In this document: positions 22,702-29,606 of the stretch, in pieces
How the letters are laid out: every line of letters begins with the position of its first letter
Numbering within the stretch: position 1 is the stretch's first letter
NCBI GenBank assembly: GCA_045634005.1
Contig: JAZQZL010000021.1
Coordinates: 1 to 33,383, forward strand
Direction: 5' to 3'
Source of the DNA: Flemingiibacterium sp045634005
GTDB lineage: Bacteria; Bacillota; Clostridia; Oscillospirales; CAG-272
DNA length: 33,383 bases
Translations under genes and position numbers: made by a program
Notes under the pieces: model-generated
What the model was told of the DNA's origin: nothing
The model's input: the letters and a program-made list of their open reading frames with translations, nothing else
Databases searched by the model: none

Positions 22702-23517
22702 CGAAAGCGGCGAGGTGCCGATCTTTTTATTAAACACACGACAAAAGTACGGCTCGTCATCGAAGCCGCATTCGTGCGCTATCTCGGTGACGGACAGGTC
22801 CGTCGTTGACAGAAGCTCGCAGGCGCGAGTTAAGCGAAGCGAGGTTATGTAATCGACGGGCGAGGTGCCGAGTGCGGCGCGGAAAAGCTGGCGAAAACGG
22901 CTCTCCGACAGATGCTCGAGCGCGGCAAGCTCGCTTATTACAAGCTTTTCACAGTAGGTGCTGTTTATAGCTTCAAGTGATTTTTTAAGCCTTGTACGAA
23001 GGTGGGCGTTCTGCTCGCGGTTGGGATTGTCGACGATACGGCGAGATAGGCGTACGAGGATAGCCTGCAAAAGCGAGCTGCACATCTCCTCAAAGCCGTC
23101 GCGCCGCAACATTATCTCGTTGAACATATGCGAGAAATCACGCTTTATTCGCTCTACGTCTACCGACGATATATCGTGTATGCAGTCGGTCTTGATACCG
23201 AGCGAGGAGAGAAGCTCGGCCGCGTGCGAGCCTGTGAAATGCACCCAGTAGTAGCCAAGAGGCGAGCCGTCGTTCGTGTATTTGTACGCGGTTTCGGGCG
23301 TGCGGATTATGAAGCTGTCCGTGCCGAGTGTACTGCCGTCGCCGAGTGTTAACGAGCCGACGTCCACAAGCTGGAGGTAGTAGTCGTGGCGGATTGCTTC
23401 CGATGTGAATTTTTTTGTGCTCGCGATATAGCCCGTACAGTTTATAATGAGCGGTCGCGAGGTGTCGTATGCATTGTCGTATGGCGCCTTCTTTATGTAA
23501 TACAGTTGTCGCAGCAT
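22684..23517 (-). CDS. AraC-family regulator, candidate controller of the Gfo/Idh and TIM-barrel genes
   Basis: The 277-residue protein has an N-terminal AraC-type ligand-binding domain (about 1-160; IINCTGYIASTKKFTSEAIRHDYYLQLVDVGSLTLG style, cut here to its theme: Tyr-Tyr-Leu sensing strand, then FIIRTPETAYKYTND). The C-terminal double helix-turn-helix (about 180-277) includes ELAALEHLSESRFRQLFRA and VTEIAHECGFDDEPYFCRVF, ending SPLSYRKS. It is divergent from the TIM-barrel gene and lies between Gfo/Idh paralogues, so it is the best candidate to bind the shared half-sites found at three promoters; one such pair lies in its own 5' leader, suggesting autoregulation. GGAG sits 8 bases ahead of the ATG. 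Confidence 0.88.
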   Translation of the reverse strand: MLRQLYYIKKAPYDNAYDTSRPLIINCTGYIASTKKFTSEAIRHDYYLQLVDVGSLTLGDGSTLGTDSFIIRTPETAYKYTNDGSPLGYYWVHFTGSHAAELLSSLGIKTDCIHDISSVDVERIKRDFSHMFNEIMLRRDGFEEMCSSLLQAILVRLSRRIVDNPNREQNAHLRTRLKKSLEAINSTYCEKLVISELAALEHLSESRFRQLFRAALGTSPVDYITSLRLTRACELLSTTDLSVTEIAHECGFDDEPYFCRVFNKKIGTSPLSYRKSV

Positions 23518-23529
23518 ATTGTAATCTCC

Positions 23530-23622
23530 GTCGAATAGTACCCAAATCTCATCGGTTTATTACTTGAAAACCTACACGGTATATTATATACTTAAATTGT
23601 AAAAATGTCAATGGCATTGACA
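23530..23622. promoter_or_regulatory. Overlapping divergent promoters with AraC half-sites and a 17-base palindrome
   Basis: Plus strand: half-sites GTCGAATAGT (23530-23539) and ATCGGTTTAT (23551-23560), 21 bases apart; then 3 bases; TTGAAA (23564-23569), a 17-base spacer and TATACT (23587-23592) for the TIM-barrel gene. Minus strand: TTGACA (23611-23606), a 17-base spacer and TATAAT (23588-23583) for the AraC gene, so the -10 boxes overlap. A perfect palindrome TGTCAATG-G-CATTGACA (23606-23622) covers the minus-strand -35 box. Confidence 0.72.
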
Positions 23623-23650
23623 ACTTTTTTGAGAAAGGATTATGATTCTT

Positions 23651-24499
23651 ATGAAAAAATCAATTAACGCGTGGGCAGTCGATAAGGACACAAACTTCGA
23701 GGATATGTTCGCGCAGCTTAAGGCGGCGGGATTCGAAGGCGTTGAGCTTAATATCGACAAGGAGTTCAAGGCTGAGGCAGGACCTCGCTCGCTCGCTATG
23801 GATATGACCGCAGAGGATCTCGCGGCTATCAAGGCACTTTCCGATAAATACGAGCTTCCGATCACCTCTATCTCCACCACCAATCCGCTTAAGGGTACCT
23901 CCGGTGTGCGCGAGTTCTGGGAGCCGATGAAGGCCGTTATCTTCAAGCAGATCGAGTTCGCAAAGGCGCTCGGCGCGAAGGGTATTCTTACGGTTCCCGG
24001 CGGTATGAACGCCGAGATCAGCCTTAAGGCGGCACACGAAACCTCACTTGAATTTTATAGATCAATAAAGGATGAGGTCGAGGCATCGGGCATCACCGTT
24101 GCTCTTGAAAACGTGTGGAACCTTTTCTTCCTCTCTCCGTTTGATGCGGCAAGATTCGTAGACGCTATCGACTCTCCCTCGATCGGTATGTACTTCGACG
24201 TCGGAAACTGCGTTGCGTTCTCGAATCCCGAGGACTGGATAGAAATTCTCGGCAACCGTATCAAGTTCGTTCACGTTAAGGACTACCTCAGAAACATCAG
24301 AACCCTCAAGGGCGGTGCATTTGTCGGCGTAAATAACGGAAGCGCAAACTGGGAGCGTGTCGTTGAGGAGCTTCAGAAGATCGGCTTTAACGGATACCTC
24401 ACCGCAGAGGTTATGAGAAGCGATCCTGAAATGTCGTTCACCGATTTCTACAAGCTCGTAGAAACACAGGTCGGCGAGATCGTAGCCCTCGAAAAGTAA
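23651..24499 (+). CDS. Xylose-isomerase-like TIM-barrel protein (sugar isomerase/epimerase family)
   Basis: The 282-residue protein has the AP-endonuclease-2/xylose-isomerase-like TIM barrel. Metal ligands can be placed at the Glu of VALENVW, the Asp of YFDVGN, the His of FVHVKDY and the Glu of LTAEVMR, in the usual order. Related proteins include ketose 3-epimerases, L-ribulose-5-phosphate 3-epimerase and, more recently, lyases acting on 3-keto-glycosides; this one cannot be narrowed further. An ATG at 23642 is possible, but AAGGA (23635-23639) is only 2 bases from it and 11 bases from the ATG at 23651, where the natural MKKSINAW start lies. It heads a unit probably including Gfo/Idh paralogue 3. 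Confidence 0.86.
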   Translation: MKKSINAWAVDKDTNFEDMFAQLKAAGFEGVELNIDKEFKAEAGPRSLAMDMTAEDLAAIKALSDKYELPITSISTTNPLKGTSGVREFWEPMKAVIFKQIEFAKALGAKGILTVPGGMNAEISLKAAHETSLEFYRSIKDEVEASGITVALENVWNLFFLSPFDAARFVDAIDSPSIGMYFDVGNCVAFSNPEDWIEILGNRIKFVHVKDYLRNIRTLKGGAFVGVNNGSANWERVVEELQKIGFNGYLTAEVMRSDPEMSFTDFYKLVETQVGEIVALEK

Positions 24500-24890
24500 G
24501 CAAACCTCTACCGTACGCTAACTTTGGCGCCTTCTCCGTGCCGCCTCTCACAAAGGGCGAGGCTTTTGTGCGGACGACCAATGGTCGCCCTTACGGGATG
24601 CGCGCTTCGACGGCGGACCGTCGGGGACGCCGGCCCCTACGGGATGTGCGTGCAGACGTTTGAACGGGAGGCGAAACGCCTCCCCCTACGTACACTAACC
24701 TATGGCGCGCAGCGAAGCGTCCGCGCTTCGGGCGCAATGTTCAGAATCGGGAGCGCTAAATTCCGCTTCCCACTTCGCTGACAAGATGTGGCTGCGAAGC
24801 CAATTTAAAGTTTTTGCGTCGTTGAAAACGACTGCTTTTCTTCAAAAAAGCCGCGTATCCCCCACGTCCCATAATACATAAAATTAAAGA
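24500..24890. repeat. Composite intergenic repeat, copy 2
   Basis: A 400-base gap without a gene. It contains three palindrome-plus-YTACGG units (24572-24597, about 24623-24643, 24666-24690), the acgctaac... agcgaagcgtccgcg module (24692-24727; its opening also at 24514-24524) and the aatttaaagtt... aaagccgcgt module (24793-24860). The last two match the 13.1-13.4 kb copy in order and orientation. Confidence 0.75.
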
Positions 24891-24899
24891 GAAAATATT

Positions 24900-25964
24900 A
24901 TGTTAAGAGTAGCACTTATCGGTTGCGGTGAGATCACCAAGATGCATACCGACGACTTCAACCAAATGAGCGACATTATGACCCCTGTTGCGTTCTGCGA
25001 CCTCATTCGCGAGCGTGCCGAGGACCGCGCAAACAGATGCGGCGGCACGGGCAAGGTCTACACCGACTATAAGCTTATGCTCGACGAAGTAAAGCCCGAC
25101 GCGGTTTTCATTGCCGTACCTCCGTACTGCCACGGTGATATAGAGTTCGACCTTATCGAGCGCGGTATTCCGTTCTTCGTACAGAAGCCGATGACACTTG
25201 ATATGGATCTCGCAAAGCGTATCCGTGACGCGGCTGCTGCGAAGGGACTTATCACAGCGGTAGGACTTCAGATGCGCTACCTCGATTACATTGAGGCTGC
25301 ACGCGTGTTCTGCCGGAAGTATAAGATCTATCACGTTGAGGGTAACCGCCTTCAGGGACCGCGCGTAACTCCGACCACCGAGGAGTGGTGGCACGATAGA
25401 AAGCTCTCGGGCGGTCAGCAGGTTGAGTCGGGTATCCACGAGTTCGACCAGTTCAGATACATCCTCGGCGCAGAGGTTACCGAGGTTTCTGCATTTGCTG
25501 CGAACGGATTTGCGAAGGATGCTCCCGAGCATAGCATCGAGGACCATATTGTCGCTATCCTTCGCTTCGATAACGGCGCAGTTGCTACTATTTCGAGCGG
25601 CATCTGCCGCAACAAGAAGGAAGGCTATCCCAACTCCCGCAGACTCCTATTCAGCTCGAACGACAGATCAGCAGAGCTTCTTGCAGGCGTCGGATGTATC
25701 ATCCGCGGCGAGGTTGAGGCTACCGCAGAGAGCGTAAAGCGCGACTACGGCGAAACTGCCGAGCTTCGTGAGGACGGCACCATCTTCATTCCGCGTAACC
25801 CCGACTGCGCGATTCGCTGCGACCGCACGTTCGTTGAGGCGGTTATCTCGGGCGACGCTTCGAAGATACGCTCGCCTTATGCGGACTCCTACAACACGCT
25901 CGGATTCCTCCTTGCAATCAACGAGTCCATCGAAAAGGGTACTAACGTTGAGGTTAAGTATTGA
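24900..25964 (+). CDS. Gfo/Idh/MocA-family sugar oxidoreductase, paralogue 3
   Basis: The 354-residue protein belongs to the same family but is more distant from paralogues 1 and 2. The Rossmann loop is GCGEIT instead of GCGGIG, and the EKP motif reads Gln-Lys-Pro (FFVQKPMTLD), keeping the Lys but losing the Glu. The active-site segment SGGQQVESGIHEFDQFRY keeps Glu and His. The shared C-terminal pattern CDRTFVEAVISGDASKIRSP shows common ancestry with the other two. The ribosome binding site is weak (AAAGAG). No convincing promoter was found in the repeat-rich gap ahead, so readthrough from the TIM-barrel gene is likely. A terminator follows. A sugar or keto-sugar substrate is inferred. Confidence 0.88.
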   Translation: MLRVALIGCGEITKMHTDDFNQMSDIMTPVAFCDLIRERAEDRANRCGGTGKVYTDYKLMLDEVKPDAVFIAVPPYCHGDIEFDLIERGIPFFVQKPMTLDMDLAKRIRDAAAAKGLITAVGLQMRYLDYIEAARVFCRKYKIYHVEGNRLQGPRVTPTTEEWWHDRKLSGGQQVESGIHEFDQFRYILGAEVTEVSAFAANGFAKDAPEHSIEDHIVAILRFDNGAVATISSGICRNKKEGYPNSRRLLFSSNDRSAELLAGVGCIIRGEVEATAESVKRDYGETAELREDGTIFIPRNPDCAIRCDRTFVEAVISGDASKIRSPYADSYNTLGFLLAINESIEKGTNVEVKY

Positions 25965-25973
25965 GATAAAATG

Positions 25974-26001
25974 AAAAATCCCCTCGAGAGAGGGGATTTT
26001 T
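25974..26001 (+). terminator. Terminator of Gfo/Idh paralogue 3
   Basis: A 12-base-pair stem AAAAATCCCCTC/GAGGGGATTTTT with a GAGA loop and further T. Confidence 0.92.
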
Positions 26002-26043
26002 TATTTGACTTATATGCCCATTTCTTCCTTGACTTACTTGAAG
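25997..26043. repeat. Relic of the kbl 3' end (direct repeat, left copy)
   Basis: This segment matches 27358-27404 at 45 of 47 positions, the first 34 being identical. The right copy is the terminator tail plus the last codons of kbl (VKEEMGI-stop, minus strand). The left copy keeps VKEEMGI-stop but has an in-frame stop just upstream, then drifts (FITDIFK against YIVNAFK), so it is a decayed fragment. Confidence 0.85.
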
Positions 26044-26065
26044 ATATCGGTGATAAAATATTTCT

Positions 26066-26104
26066 TTCAAAGCGCTTGACATTAGCAAAGCGGTATGGTA
26101 GAAT
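26066..26104 (+). promoter_or_regulatory. Promoter of the 26.2 kb gene with a palindromic core over the -35 box
   Basis: TTGACA at 26076-26081, a 17-base spacer and TAGAAT at 26099-26104. AAGCGCTT (26070-26077), the core typical of LacI/CcpA-family operators, overlaps the -35 box. The match to a full cre site is poor. Confidence 0.6.
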
Positions 26105-26188
26105 GATTTTGAATTTGATCGGAGAGATACAAGGATGGGAGAAGCAGGCTCTCGGACTTGCCGGTTGATAATAAAGGGGACATTGACA

Positions 26189-27316
26189 ATGGAAAATTTA
26201 AAATTTATATTTCCTATCGACGGAGACTGCGTTAATATTTACGACGGTGAGGCTGTCGACGGGGGGGTTAGGGTGCGTGTAAAGCTTTCGGCGCCTGAGG
26301 GACACAGCATATATATAAATGCGGTTGCTGCAGACTACGCTGACGGTATTTACTCTGTCGACGTGGTTTTCAATGGGTTCAGAAATCTCGTTACCGCCCT
26401 CGACGAAACAACGGGACTCAAGGAGCGCATTACCGTATTTAAGCTTAACGATCCCGTTAAGAAATTCCGCGTTTCGAGCGACGACAATATACTTTTCCTC
26501 GCGGATATAACGTCGAATAAGGACGTATACACGTCGATATTCGACAACCCTTACCTTGCGATGTACAAGCGGATTCACGACAAGTTCGGTGTGCCGGTAC
26601 ACCTTAATCTGTTTTACGAATGCGGAAATCAGCCGTATTTTAGCAGTGAGCGCCCGTACTTCAATTTGTCGATGATGACCGATAAATTTAAGCAGGAGTT
26701 CATCGCGAACAGCGATTGGCTCAAGCTCGCGTTTCACTCGAAGGCGGAATTTCCCGATAGACCGTATATAAATGCAAAGGCGGAGGAGATCACCGCGGAC
26801 TGCACAAGGATACATAACGAGATCAAGCGCTTTGCGGGTGCAGAGTGCATCACCAACACTACTACCGTTCACTTTGGCGAAGCGACTGTCGAGTGCGTCG
26901 GCGCATTGCGCGCTCTCGGTCACCGCTCGCTTTCGGGATACTTCACCCGTACCAGCAAGGGCGTGAGAACGGTTTCATACTACGTAAGCGAGGAACTGCT
27001 CGACCATATCGGACAGCGTGACTTCTGGTACGACCGCGAAACGGATATTTTCTTTGGTCGCATCGACGTCGTAATGAATCTTTCGACGTACGACTTTATA
27101 ATGGACGAGCTTCGCACGGCTGTCGAAGCTCCCACTCGAAGCGGTTTTATTGAGCTTATGATACACGAGCAGTATTTCTATCCCGATACAGTATATTACC
27201 TTGAGGATTTTGAGAAGCGTGTTCACGACTGCTGCGAGTACGTTTACGCGAGAGGATACCGCGGTGCGCTGATGAGCGATATGATCGCGGAGGCACCGCT
27301 TAACGAAAGAATATAA
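26189..27316 (+). CDS. Protein of unknown function, possibly polysaccharide-deacetylase-like
   Basis: I do not recognise a characterised family with certainty. The frame is open from 26135, but AAAGGGG (26173-26179) nine bases before the ATG at 26189 makes MENLKFIFPIDGD the likely start, giving 375 residues. The first 100 or so residues look like a beta-sandwich. The rest resembles the NodB-like deacetylase or related barrel fold: LFLADITS, SIFDNPYLAMYKRIHDKFG, HLNLFYE, WLKLAFHSKAEFPDRPY and TTTVHFGEAT contain Asp and His residues spaced as metal ligands could be. No signal peptide is seen, so it is probably cytosolic. It has its own promoter and terminator and is flanked by a 47-base direct repeat derived from kbl, suggesting it was inserted here. 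Confidence 0.75.
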   Translation: MENLKFIFPIDGDCVNIYDGEAVDGGVRVRVKLSAPEGHSIYINAVAADYADGIYSVDVVFNGFRNLVTALDETTGLKERITVFKLNDPVKKFRVSSDDNILFLADITSNKDVYTSIFDNPYLAMYKRIHDKFGVPVHLNLFYECGNQPYFSSERPYFNLSMMTDKFKQEFIANSDWLKLAFHSKAEFPDRPYINAKAEEITADCTRIHNEIKRFAGAECITNTTTVHFGEATVECVGALRALGHRSLSGYFTRTSKGVRTVSYYVSEELLDHIGQRDFWYDRETDIFFGRIDVVMNLSTYDFIMDELRTAVEAPTRSGFIELMIHEQYFYPDTVYYLEDFEKRVHDCCEYVYARGYRGALMSDMIAEAPLNERI

Positions 27317-27332
27317 CCGATATGCAATAAAC

Positions 27333-27362
27333 AAAAAATCCCGACAAGCGTCGGGATTTTTT
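27333..27362. terminator. Bidirectional terminator between the 26.2 kb gene and kbl
   Basis: A 13-base-pair stem AAAAAATCCCGAC/GTCGGGATTTTTT with an AAGC loop, between convergent genes. Confidence 0.92.
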
Positions 27363-27404
27363 TATTTGACTTATATGCCCATTTCTTCCTTTACTTCCTT
27401 GAAG
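27358..27404. repeat. Direct repeat, right copy (3' end of kbl)
   Basis: Parent copy of the 25997-26043 relic: the T tail of the terminator and the final codons of kbl. Confidence 0.85.
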
Positions 27405-28555
27405 GCATTTACGATGTAGAGGATATTTTCCTCGGAGAGCGCTGCGGACATCTGCGTTCTGATGCGCGCGCGTCCCTTGGGAACGACGGGGTAGGAGAAC
27501 GCTACCACGTACACGCCCTTTTCCATCATACGCTTTGCCATTTCGACAGCCTTGTGCTCGTCGTAAAGCATAACCGGGATTATCGGCGTGCCGCCGTCCT
27601 GCACGTCAAGGCCGATCTCCTTGATCTTCTCTGCGAAAAGCTTCGTATTTGCGAAAAGCTTATCACGTCTTGAGGTGTCGTTCTCGAGAAGCTCGAGTAC
27701 CTTGATAGAGCCTGCCGCAACGGCGGGGGCGAGTGTGTTCGAGAAAAGGTAAGGTCTTGAGCGCTGGCGGAGAAGGTCGATTATCTCTTTCCTACCGGAT
27801 GTAAAGCCGCCCGACGCACCGCCGAGAGCCTTTCCGAACGTACCTGTGATAATGTCGACTCTACCCATAACACCGCAGTGCTCGGCGGTGCCGCGTCCGG
27901 TTGCACCCATAAAGCCCGATGCGTGGCTGTCGTCTACCATTACAAGCGCGCCGTACTCGTCCGCGAGGTCGCAGATATCCTTTAAGTTTGCAACGGTGCC
28001 GTCCATAGAGAATACGCCGTCGGTTGCGATAAGCTTGATTCTTGCATCCTTTGCCTCTTCAAGCTTTGCGCGAAGGTCTGCCATATCGTTGTTCTTGTAA
28101 CGCAGTCTTGCTGCCTTGCAAAGACGTATACCGTCGATGATGCTTGCGTGATTGAGTTCATCGCTGATAACTGCATCCGCATCGGTTAAAAGAGTTTCAA
28201 AAAGACCTCCGTTTGCGTCAAAGCAGGACGAATAAAGAATCGTATCGTCCGTGCCGAGGAATTCACTGAGCTTATTTTCAAGCTTCTTGTGGAGCTCCTG
28301 CGTGCCGCAGATAAATCTTACGGACGAAAGACCGTAGCCGTAGCTGTCGTAGCTTGCCTTTGCCGCCGCAATGACCTCGGGGTTGTTTGCAAGTCCGAGA
28401 TAGTTGTTTGCGCACATATTTACGACCTCTTTGCCGTCCGAAAGTCCAACGCGCGCACCCTGCGGTGTGGTCATAACCTTTTCGTTTTTCTTAAGACCGT
28501 CGCGCTCGATACCGTCACATATCTCTGTGAAATATTTAAGTACATCTTTTTTCAT
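27371..28555 (-). CDS. kbl: Glycine C-acetyltransferase (2-amino-3-ketobutyrate CoA ligase)
   Basis: PLP enzyme of the alpha-oxoamine synthase family, cleaving 2-amino-3-ketobutyrate with CoA to glycine and acetyl-CoA, the second step after threonine dehydrogenase. At 394 residues its length is typical. Visible signatures are NYLGLANNPEV, SSCFDANGG, DELNHASIIDGIRL, the PLP-contacting VDDSHASGFMG and the Schiff-base lysine in TGTFGKALGGASGG. It starts 16 bases after the tdh stop, with GGGAGG ahead of the ATG, so it is cotranscribed with tdh. Serine palmitoyltransferase and 8-amino-7-oxononanoate synthase are relatives, but the tdh neighbour settles the call. Confidence 0.95.
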   Translation of the reverse strand: MKKDVLKYFTEICDGIERDGLKKNEKVMTTPQGARVGLSDGKEVVNMCANNYLGLANNPEVIAAAKASYDSYGYGLSSVRFICGTQELHKKLENKLSEFLGTDDTILYSSCFDANGGLFETLLTDADAVISDELNHASIIDGIRLCKAARLRYKNNDMADLRAKLEEAKDARIKLIATDGVFSMDGTVANLKDICDLADEYGALVMVDDSHASGFMGATGRGTAEHCGVMGRVDIITGTFGKALGGASGGFTSGRKEIIDLLRQRSRPYLFSNTLAPAVAAGSIKVLELLENDTSRRDKLFANTKLFAEKIKEIGLDVQDGGTPIIPVMLYDEHKAVEMAKRMMEKGVYVVAFSYPVVPKGRARIRTQMSAALSEENILYIVNAFKEVKEEMGI

Positions 28556-28571
28556 TGCCGTATCCTCCCGT

Positions 28572-29606
28572 TTAGTTAAGCTTCGACCAATCGAGTATTA
28601 CTTTGCCTGCCTTGCCGCTGTTCATAGCCTCGAAGCCTGCTTCGTAGTCACGAATGTCGAGTCTGTGAGTGATTATGTTACCAATGTCAAGTCCGCCCTG
28701 AAGCATTGCCGACATCTTGTACCAGGTTTCGTGCATCTTTCTGCCGTAGATACCCTTAATGGTAAGACCGTTGAATATTACCTTCGACCAGTCGATCTTC
28801 GCATCACTCTTTAAGATGCCGAGCAGAGCGATTTTACCGCCGTGAACCATATGGTCGATCATACCGTTGAACGCAATCTCGCTGCCGGACATCTCAAGAC
28901 CGATGTCAAAGCCCTCGCGGATAAGAAGCGTATCCATAAGGTCGCGAAGGTTTTCCTTCGCGGTGTTGATGGTATACCTGAGTCCAAGCTTCTTTGCAAG
29001 CTCGAGTCTGTCGTCGTTTACGTCGGTGATAACTACGTTTCTCGCGCCTGCGAATTTGCAGACAGCACCCGCCATAATACCGATAGGACCGGCGCCTGTG
29101 ATAAGAACGTCCTCGCCGACCACGTTGAAGGAGAGGGCAGTATGTACTGCGTTTCCGAAGGGATCGAAGATAGAGTAAAGCTCCTCGTCGATGCCGTTCT
29201 CGCATCTGCGTACGTTTTCCTGCGGGATAACGAGATATTCTGCGAACGCGCCGTCGCGATTTACGCCGACACCGATCGTGTCCTTACAGAGATGACCGTG
29301 ACCGCGAAGGCAGTTTCTGCACTTGCCGCAGACGATGTGTCCCTCGCCGGATACGAGCTGACCGATCTTCCAATTTGTTACGTTGCTGCCGAGCTCAACA
29401 ATCTCGCCAACGTATTCGTGGCCGATGACCTGCGGAGTTTTGATGGTTTTTTGCGACCATTCGTCCCAGTTGTAGATATGCAGATCGGTTCCGCAGATGG
29501 CCGTTTTGCGTATCTTTATTTTAACGTCGTTAGGGCCTGTTACAGGCTCGGGAACGTCCTCGAACCAAAGTCCTCTTTCCGGGTATTTCTTAACAAGTGC
29601 CTTCAT
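28572..29606 (-). CDS. tdh: L-threonine 3-dehydrogenase
   Basis: Zinc-dependent medium-chain dehydrogenase oxidising L-threonine to 2-amino-3-ketobutyrate with NAD+. The 344-residue protein carries the catalytic zinc site Cys38 (AICGTDLHIYNWDEW) with the GHE of VIGHEYVGEIVELG. The structural zinc cysteines are CGKCRNCLRGHGHLC, and the nucleotide loop is ITGAGPIGIMAG. The Asn-Trp-Asp-Glu-Trp segment is distinctive for Tdh as opposed to sorbitol or butanediol dehydrogenases. Its ATG overlaps the LysR stop by four bases (ATGA), so lysR, tdh and kbl form a coupled operon. Confidence 0.95.
   Translation of the reverse strand: MKALVKKYPERGLWFEDVPEPVTGPNDVKIKIRKTAICGTDLHIYNWDEWSQKTIKTPQVIGHEYVGEIVELGSNVTNWKIGQLVSGEGHIVCGKCRNCLRGHGHLCKDTIGVGVNRDGAFAEYLVIPQENVRRCENGIDEELYSIFDPFGNAVHTALSFNVVGEDVLITGAGPIGIMAGAVCKFAGARNVVITDVNDDRLELAKKLGLRYTINTAKENLRDLMDTLLIREGFDIGLEMSGSEIAFNGMIDHMVHGGKIALLGILKSDAKIDWSKVIFNGLTIKGIYGRKMHETWYKMSAMLQGGLDIGNIITHRLDIRDYEAGFEAMNSGKAGKVILDWSKLN

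Noticed and set aside
23642..23650. ATG at 23642 as start of the TIM-barrel gene
   Set aside because: The ribosome binding site is only 2 bases away; the ATG at 23651 has workable spacing and the natural N-terminus.
13090..24890. CRISPR array
   Set aside because: The repeats are dispersed, few, and not separated by uniform spacers; no cas genes are present.
26066..26081. A CcpA cre site upstream of the 26.2 kb gene
   Set aside because: Only the AAGCGCTT core fits; the outer positions do not match the cre consensus, so it is kept only as a possible LacI-family operator.
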